Shown here: piece by piece, positions 58,885 to 64,000 of the stretch
How positions within the stretch are numbered: position 1 is the first letter of the stretch
Layout: the number at the start of each line of letters is the position of its first letter
Origin: JBJXGV01 sp046160485
Lineage (GTDB): Bacteria > Orphanbacterota > Orphanbacteria > JBJXGV01
Reading direction: 5' to 3'
DNA: 64,000 bases
Assembly (NCBI GenBank): GCA_046160485.1
Contig: JBJXGV010000012.1
Location: 186,001 to 250,000 of the forward strand
Program-made: the position numbers and the translations under genes
Notes under the pieces: model-generated
The model's input: the letters and a program-made list of their open reading frames with translations, nothing else
The model's database searches: none
What the model was told of the DNA's origin: nothing

Positions 58885-59883
58885 ATGGAACTCAGACGGC
58901 TCGGCGCGACGGGACTGAAGGTCTCCCCTCTCTGTCTCGGCGCGATGATGTTCGGCAAGTGGGGCAACACGAATCACGATGAATGCGTGCGCATCATCCA
59001 CGCGGCGATCGACGCGGGAATCAACTTCATCGACACGTCGAACAACTACTCCGAGGGCGAGTCGGAAATCATCGTCGGCAGGGCGCTGCGCGAACGGCGC
59101 AACGAAGTCGTACTCGCCACGAAAGTTTGGGGGCCAATGGGCCCTGGCCCGCACGAGCGCGGCCTCTCGCGGAAGGCGATCGGCGAGCAAGTCGAGGCGA
59201 GCCTGCGACGGCTCGGCACCAGCGTCATCGACCTCTATCAGATTCACCGGCCCGATCCGACCGTCGAGTGGGAAGAGACGCTCTCGGCGCTCACCGACCT
59301 CGTGCGGCAAGGCAAGGTGCGCTACATCGGTTGCTCGACGAATCACTACTCGGGCGACGGGATATGGGAGAAGCGCCTCCCCGCGTGGGAGATCGTGCAG
59401 ACGCTCTGGATCAGCGAGCGGCGCGGCTTCGAGCGTTTCGTTTCGCTTCAGCCGCCGTACAGCATTCTGCGGCGCACGATGGAGGCCGAGCATTTCCCGA
59501 TGACGCGCCGCTTCGGGATCGGCAACATCGTCTGGAGTCCACTCGAAGGCGGATGGCTAACGGGGAAATACCGCGCCGGCGCAGCGAATCCGAAGGACAG
59601 TCCGCGCGCGACGACGTGGGTCGGCGATCTGTCGAACCCGAAATTCGCGCGGCGCTCCGCGGCAGTCGAGAAACTCGCGCCGATCGCCGCCTCGCTCGGG
59701 TGCACTCTCGCCGAGTTCGCGACCGCGTGGACGCTGCACAACACGGACGTCGCGTCGGCGATCATAGGGCCGCGCACGATGGAGCAGCTTACGAGCAGTC
59801 TCCGCGCACCGGCGATCGCGATCGGCGCCGAAGACCTCGCGCGAGTCGACGCGATCGTCCCTCCGGGTGAATCGATCTTGTGA
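58885..59883 (+). CDS. Aldo/keto reductase
   Basis: This 332-residue TIM-barrel protein has the AKR tetrad: Asp in FIDTSNNYSEGESE with Tyr in the same stretch, Lys in VVLATKVWGP and His in IDLYQIHRPDPTVEWEE. The cofactor site is at the C-terminus (ASAIIGPRTMEQLTSSL). It reduces carbonyl compounds with NADPH; the substrate is unknown. ATG 58885 has GGAG upstream. Its TGA overlaps the GTG of the thioesterase gene. Confidence 0.92.
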   Translation: MELRRLGATGLKVSPLCLGAMMFGKWGNTNHDECVRIIHAAIDAGINFIDTSNNYSEGESEIIVGRALRERRNEVVLATKVWGPMGPGPHERGLSRKAIGEQVEASLRRLGTSVIDLYQIHRPDPTVEWEETLSALTDLVRQGKVRYIGCSTNHYSGDGIWEKRLPAWEIVQTLWISERRGFERFVSLQPPYSILRRTMEAEHFPMTRRFGIGNIVWSPLEGGWLTGKYRAGAANPKDSPRATTWVGDLSNPKFARRSAAVEKLAPIAASLGCTLAEFATAWTLHNTDVASAIIGPRTMEQLTSSLRAPAIAIGAEDLARVDAIVPPGESIL

Positions 59884-60893
59884 CGACAAGCGCCGGGGGC
59901 ATCGCCGCGCCACCGCCGATCGAGTCGTATTTTCGCGGAGCGCTGCGCGTCGAGTCGCGCGAGGCGAACGCGCTCTTCGCGCACCTCGTCGTTCCCGCGG
60001 ATTTGCAGGGACCGCGCGATGTCACTCACGGCGGCGCGGTCACGACGTTCCTCGTTGAACTCGCGCGGCTCCGCGCAGCGCAAACCAGTCGATCCGATCC
60101 GACCGAGGCGCCATTCGTCGTCGATGCGTCGTTCCACAAGGAACTGCGCGTCGAAACGCGCGCCGTCGCGCGCGCAATCGCAGCGGACGACGACGAGAGC
60201 GAGTGCAGCGTGGAACGCGACGACGGTTCGCCCATCGCGCGCGCGCGCGTGGGCCGCGCGCGCCAGGACGATCTCGCGGCGCTCGCAGAGCGCGCGGGCG
60301 GCGAGCGGCTCGTCGAGTTGCTCGCGCGCGCGAATGAGCACCGTGCCGCCGACACGCGCAACGCACCCATCCCCGAGCGCGCGCCAGACGAAGTCCCCGG
60401 CACCGCCATGTGTCTGTCGTGCGGATTCGCGAACCCTCGCGGACTCCGTTTTCGCTATCACGCCGATGACGCCGCCGTTTGGAAGCGCCTCGCCCTTCCC
60501 TCGCACTTCTTATCGCGCTCGCGCGCTGCGTTCCACGGTGCGGCGGCCATTGCGCTCGACGAGATTGGCTGGTGGCTCGGCGCGCTCGCGTTTGGCGGCT
60601 GCGGCGTCTCGACGCGCCTGCGCGTCGTCTGCGATCCCGAAGCGCTCGCCGACTCGCCGCTTCTCATCGCCGGCAACCGCCGCGATGCCGCGCCCGCCGA
60701 CGCAAAGGGGCGCTTCTGGACTAGCCGCGCGCGAATATTCAACGCATCGGGCCGCTGCGCCGCCGCCGCCACGATCCTCTTCGCGGGAAGCCACGCCTAC
60801 ACGCGCGCGATGCTCGCCGACCTCGCGGACGCGAGCGACTCGGCCGCGATCAACCGCGTCTTCCCGCGACTGGTCGGTGACCAAATCTTCTAG
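59880..60893 (+). CDS. Double-hotdog thioesterase-like protein
   Basis: Two hotdog-fold halves are visible in 337 residues. The first has GPRDVTHGGAVTTFLVELAR (about 42-62), and the second MCLSCGFANPRGLRFRYH with AFHGAAAIALDEIGWWLGAL (about 178-240). The CxxC-x3-NPxGL stretch is common in acyl-CoA thioesterases. The first half keeps HGG and the second HG, so either may be active. GTG 59880 overlaps the reductase stop (GTGA). Substrate unknown. Confidence 0.72.
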   Translation: MTTSAGGIAAPPPIESYFRGALRVESREANALFAHLVVPADLQGPRDVTHGGAVTTFLVELARLRAAQTSRSDPTEAPFVVDASFHKELRVETRAVARAIAADDDESECSVERDDGSPIARARVGRARQDDLAALAERAGGERLVELLARANEHRAADTRNAPIPERAPDEVPGTAMCLSCGFANPRGLRFRYHADDAAVWKRLALPSHFLSRSRAAFHGAAAIALDEIGWWLGALAFGGCGVSTRLRVVCDPEALADSPLLIAGNRRDAAPADAKGRFWTSRARIFNASGRCAAAATILFAGSHAYTRAMLADLADASDSAAINRVFPRLVGDQIF

Positions 60894-60962
60894 TTTTCTC
60901 GAGGGCTGCACCAACCCGCGCTGTTTTCTCCGCGTTCGCGAACGCGCCGGGAGACTCTTCCC

Positions 60963-61005
60963 TTGCGGGCGCGAACGTCCGCTTGTTATAGTGGGCACCG
61001 CTGTT
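60963..61005 (+). promoter_or_regulatory. Promoter of the matrixin-like protease gene
   Basis: TTGCGG at 60963 and TATAGT at 60987 are separated by 18 bases. The -10 runs into TATAGTGGGCACCGC, which recurs with two changes at 63196. The ATG is 140 bases further, so the leader is long. Confidence 0.5.
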
Positions 61006-61131
61006 GTCGCATCCGGCCCCGCGGGTGCGTTCGTTCGGTAGGAAACAGTACCTGGTGCGCCGTGCCGCCAGCCCGCTTCGCCATTTCATTCGAGTGAAAT
61101 CGCAACGCAACCGCTTCGCAGGAGGACATCC

Positions 61132-63060
61132 ATGTTTCTGGTGAAAAGGGCCCGACTGGCTTCGCTGATTCTCGCCGCGCTCGTCGCGGTCTTCGCGATC
61201 CAAACGCGTAACGATTCACCGGTCGCGAACGCGCCGGCCACCATGGACGCCGCGCTCACCGCGCCGACGATCGCAGACGACGCACCCGAGATGATCGCGC
61301 GCGAAATCGCGCTCGCGGGCTTCCGCATGAAGATGGAGCAGCACGGTGGCGTCGGCTGCATCGAACTCGCCGACCGCGCGCTCTGCATTCACCCGGACAC
61401 ATCGCCGGAACGCGTCGCGGAAATTCTCGCTTCACTTCCCACGGCGACACTCAGCGGCGCGAACAAGTTCGACCGTCAGGACCGCTGGGCCTTCACCGCG
61501 ACCAACGGCGGCGCGGTCGGCGGCGTCGGCGACCCGATCACACTCCTCTGGAGCATCGTGCCCGACGGCACGATCATCGACGGCGGCATCAGCAACCTCG
61601 AAGCGAACTTGAACGCAAAGTTCGGCTCCACGATCTGGCGTGACCGAATCCAAAATGCGCTCGAGGTTCAGTGGGGCAAGGCGATCGGCATCACCTACAT
61701 CCTGGAAGTCGACGACGGCGCTTCTCACCCCGGCACCGACGGCGCGGTCGGCGTGCGGGGCGACGTGCGCATCGGCGGGCGATTCATCGACGGCCCGAAC
61801 GGAGTGCTCGCGTACAACTATTATCCGGCGGGCGGCGGCGACATGGTTCTCGATACCGGCGAGTCCACGTTCTGGACCGGCGGCAGCCAGCACCGCAATC
61901 TGCGCAACGTCGTCTCTCACGAGAACGGCCATGGCATCGGGTTCGGCCACGTCGATCCCGAGAACAGCACGAAGCTCATGGAGGCGTTCTTCAGCCCCGC
62001 GTACCTCGGCCCGCAGGACGACGACATTCGCGGCGGCATGAAGAACTACGGCGACCTCTACGAGAACAACGACACGCCCGCCACGGCCACGCCGTTCGAC
62101 ACGCTCAACTTCACGGGCGGGCAGGACACCGTGCGATTCCTCTCCATCGATGCTCCGTCGGACGACGATTGGTACAGCTTCGATTGGTCCGAGGGCGACA
62201 CGGTTTCGATCTGGGTCGACCCGGTCGGTTCGACCTACTCCGTCGGCCCCGACGGCGGCGCGACCGCCGTCGTCGTAACCGACTCGGTCTTCAATCTCGG
62301 CTTCCAGATCTATGCGAGCGACGGAACGACGCTTCTGGCGACCGCGGCCACCGCGCCGTTTAAGCAGACCGAGATACTCCTCGACTTCGTGCTTCCGGCG
62401 TCGCCGAATCCGTTCTACCTACTTCGTGTCTATAAGAGCACTGCCGGCGGCACGGGCATTCAGCGCTACGATTTCGCGGTCGAGCTCGATTCGACGGCGG
62501 CGCCCGTCGACTTGAGCGGCGCGTGCTGCTTCGTCGACGGGACCTGCTCGAGCGTCGTCGCCGCGGATTGCGCGACGGCCGGCGGCACGTTCCAGGGCGT
62601 CGGCGTTACGTGCGGCGCCGCGAACTGCCCGATCCTCGTCGGCGCGTGCTGCTTCGGTGACGGCTCGTGCTCGAGCCTCGTCGCCGCGGATTGCGCGACC
62701 GCGGGCGGCAACTTCCAAGGCCTCGCGGTCACGTGCGAGGCGGCCGCGTGCCCGATCGTCACGAACGTGCCGATCGGCGCGATCACGGACCTCGCGCTCA
62801 CGCTGGCGCCCGTGCCGGTGCGCAAGACGACGACCGCGTCGTTCCGCGTTCCTTCCGCGGGCCCGGTGACGCTCGAGGTGTTCGACATCGCGGGACGCCT
62901 CGTCACACGGCTCGAGGAACGCGCCAACGCTGCTGGCCCGTACGCGATCTCGTGGGATGGCCGCGACGCAGGCGGCGTCGAGACCGGAAGCGGCGTCTAC
63001 TTCCTGCGCGTTTCGGCCGGAGCGCTGACGGCGACCGAGCGCACCGTGGTCTTGCGGTAA
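61132..63060 (+). CDS. Secreted matrixin-like metalloprotease with Cys-rich repeats and FlgD-type tail
   Basis: This 642-residue protein has an N-terminal signal (LASLILAALVAVFAI), a propeptide, and a metzincin site HENGHGIGFGH (H263, E264, H267, H273) followed by a Met-turn-like STKLMEAFF. A beta domain (about 325-455) comes next, then two 41-residue Cys-rich repeats (GACCFVDGTCSSVVAADC and GACCFGDGSCSSLVAADC). The end is an FlgD-type sorting tail (FRVPSAGPVTLEVFDIAGR, then GSGVYFLRVSAG). AGGAGG lies upstream of the ATG. A terminator follows at 63119-63151. Secreted endopeptidase activity is likely. Confidence 0.88.
   Translation: MFLVKRARLASLILAALVAVFAIQTRNDSPVANAPATMDAALTAPTIADDAPEMIAREIALAGFRMKMEQHGGVGCIELADRALCIHPDTSPERVAEILASLPTATLSGANKFDRQDRWAFTATNGGAVGGVGDPITLLWSIVPDGTIIDGGISNLEANLNAKFGSTIWRDRIQNALEVQWGKAIGITYILEVDDGASHPGTDGAVGVRGDVRIGGRFIDGPNGVLAYNYYPAGGGDMVLDTGESTFWTGGSQHRNLRNVVSHENGHGIGFGHVDPENSTKLMEAFFSPAYLGPQDDDIRGGMKNYGDLYENNDTPATATPFDTLNFTGGQDTVRFLSIDAPSDDDWYSFDWSEGDTVSIWVDPVGSTYSVGPDGGATAVVVTDSVFNLGFQIYASDGTTLLATAATAPFKQTEILLDFVLPASPNPFYLLRVYKSTAGGTGIQRYDFAVELDSTAAPVDLSGACCFVDGTCSSVVAADCATAGGTFQGVGVTCGAANCPILVGACCFGDGSCSSLVAADCATAGGNFQGLAVTCEAAACPIVTNVPIGAITDLALTLAPVPVRKTTTASFRVPSAGPVTLEVFDIAGRLVTRLEERANAAGPYAISWDGRDAGGVETGSGVYFLRVSAGALTATERTVVLR
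62518..62760 (+). repeat. Two tandem Cys-rich units in the matrixin-like gene
   Basis: Units of 123 and about 120 bp (62518-62640 and 62641-62760) encode two copies of a GACCFxDGxCSSxVAADC module with six conserved cysteines each. They are nearly identical over the first 60 bases. Confidence 0.8.
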
Positions 63061-63118
63061 CGCTCCCGTCGCAGATTCGCCGCGCGATCGCGCGGAACAG
63101 TTAAAAACGACTCACAAA

Positions 63119-63151
63119 GGGGAGGGGCTTCGGCCTCTCCCCTGTTCTTTT
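63119..63151 (+). terminator. Intrinsic terminator with TTCG loop
   Basis: GGGGAGGGGC at 63119-63128 and GCCTCTCCCC at 63133-63142 form a 10-bp stem (one G-U pair) closed by a TTCG tetraloop and followed by TGTTCTTTT. It ends the matrixin transcript. Confidence 0.85.
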
Positions 63152-63189
63152 CCCGGCGCGAGATTCCGCCGTAGTGTGCCGCAAACTCG

Positions 63190-63212
63190 CTGTGATATAG
63201 TGAGCACTGCGT
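63190..63212 (+). promoter_or_regulatory. Promoter candidate of the FTP-domain gene
   Basis: TATAGT at 63196 continues as TATAGTGAGCACTGC, almost the same as the motif at 60987. The -35 is weak. The distance to the ATG is 145 bases, matching the matrixin gene. Confidence 0.4.
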
Positions 63213-63345
63213 CCCGCATCACCGAAGCACGCCCACGAACCCAACGTCCCGCAGACTACGAATTTTCGTCACGCAACGCGCCGCCGCACGGTATTCCGCG
63301 GACGGCGAGCGGTAGGCCGCATCATCGAAGGGAGTTTCCATCGAG

Positions 63346-64000
63346 ATGAAAACTCGTCACCGGATTACGACACGCGCCTCTTTTGCCGCGGGGATCTTGG
63401 CTCTCGTCGTCGCAAGCGCGGCGCAGGCCATCACGCCCTCCGCCATTCACGATCTCGAGATCGCCGGGCCGAGCGCGTGGGAGCCCGCGATGTCCGCGGA
63501 GCTGACGAGCGGCCGCGGCGAGAACGCGGCGCTCGACGCGTTCGGTGCGCGCTACGGCGGGACGTGGCGCATGATCCGCAACGAGGCTACGGGGACCGCA
63601 AGCATCGTCTACGGCAGCGGCATCGTGCTTGCCGCCGACGGCGACGTAGCCGACGCCGCGGAGGCCGAGGCTCTCTCTCGCGCCTTCATAGACGAGAACC
63701 TCGAACTCTTCGGCGTCACGAGCGCGGACCTCGAGTTGGGCGACGCCGTCTTCGGAATGAACAAGTGGGGCGTCAACTTCCATCAGGTCTACTCGGGTGT
63801 GCGGATCTACCGCTCGACGGTGACGCTCATCATGACGAAGAACGGGCGGCTCTCGGCGTTCCGAAGCAACGCGTACCCGGACGCCGCGGTCATCATGACC
63901 CCGTCGGTGTCGCGCGATGCCGCCGCCGCGATCGCGAAGAACGGGCTCGGCTTCGTCGCCGTGCGCGACACAGAAGAAGGTTCGTCGCTCATCATCCTGC
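63346..64000 (+). CDS. Exported protein with FTP (thermolysin/fungalysin) propeptide, 3' end outside window
   Basis: An ATG at 63346 with GGGAG 11 bases upstream opens a frame that runs off the right edge (218 codons seen). It starts with a signal peptide (ASFAAGILALVVASAAQA). Further on, VTSADLELGDAVFGMNKWGV, NFHQVYSGVRIYRSTVTLIM and GRLSAFRSNAYPDAAV match the FTP/PepSY propeptide of M4 and M36 metalloproteases. A secreted metallopeptidase is therefore expected, but the catalytic domain is outside the window. It has the same promoter motif as the matrixin gene. Confidence 0.78.
   Translation, partial: MKTRHRITTRASFAAGILALVVASAAQAITPSAIHDLEIAGPSAWEPAMSAELTSGRGENAALDAFGARYGGTWRMIRNEATGTASIVYGSGIVLAADGDVADAAEAEALSRAFIDENLELFGVTSADLELGDAVFGMNKWGVNFHQVYSGVRIYRSTVTLIMTKNGRLSAFRSNAYPDAAVIMTPSVSRDAAAAIAKNGLGFVAVRDTEEGSSLIIL

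Noticed and set aside
1..64000. tRNA, rRNA, insertion sequences, integrases or prophage genes
   Set aside because: I found no tRNA-like ends, rRNA stretches, transposase or integrase motifs; a tRNAscan and IS search would settle it.

Overview
The window is GC-rich bacterial chromosome with dense coding and short gaps. Several features point to an uncultured lineage of the FCB superphylum, of the Eisenbacteria or Latescibacteria kind. Three secreted proteins end in an FlgD/Por-type beta-sandwich tail. There are DUF4331 proteins, multihaem cytochromes, a large NifJ and a lexA-imuA-imuB-dnaE2 mutagenesis cassette. This placement is an inference from gene content; no rRNA or tRNA gene was seen.

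Layout. (1) 1-5.4 kb, accessory and defence-like: a papain-like cysteine-peptidase-fold gene cut by the left edge, small unknown genes, a GmrSD-type DUF262/DUF1524 nuclease, a Gp49/HTH_37 toxin-antitoxin pair with its operator, and two copies of an unrecognised short reading frame. (2) 5.4-11.7 kb, the SOS mutasome lexA-imuA-imuB-dnaE2. (3) 11.9-23.3 kb, secreted and housekeeping genes: a lipase-like protein, a glycine-rich lipoprotein, a structured RNA, an alkyltransferase-like protein, a NYN RNase, an RlmN-like enzyme, a beta-helix protein, a molybdopterin oxidoreductase and an SGNH hydrolase. (4) 23.3-41.2 kb, the most interesting part. A minus-strand operon encodes about 44 c-type haem sites in five cytochromes plus an outer-membrane barrel, which together would form a trans-envelope electron conduit. 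It ends in a globin-coupled sensor kinase and an NtrC-type sigma54 activator, followed by a lone receiver. Beside it lie nnrS and an operon of CoA-transferase, ilvE, a NarX-like kinase and a receiver. (5) 41.3-48 kb: nifJ with a DHOD-like partner, a radical SAM protein with an unusual cysteine spacing, and a hemerythrin. (6) 48-64 kb: a duplicated small exported family, queE, an adaptor with two ABC permeases and no ATPase, a TPR lipoprotein, DUF4331 proteins, an MscS channel, an aldo/keto reductase, a double-hotdog thioesterase, a matrixin-like protease, and an FTP-propeptide protein cut by the right edge.

Main result. Good -24/-12 (sigma54) promoters precede the cytochrome operon, the lone receiver, the CoA-transferase operon, nifJ and the radical SAM gene, with a weaker one before nnrS. 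All five intergenic or gene-end regions concerned carry one or more copies of a 13-bp motif (nGACAGAnTGtCa), mostly about 80-180 bp upstream, the usual place for enhancer sites. The NtrC-type regulator encoded in the same cluster carries the GAFTGA loop and has a globin-type sensor kinase beside it. I propose that it controls a local oxygen- or NO-responsive sigma54 regulon joining extracellular electron transfer to pyruvate:ferredoxin oxidation. The motif alignment and promoter matches are direct reading; the regulatory link is inference.
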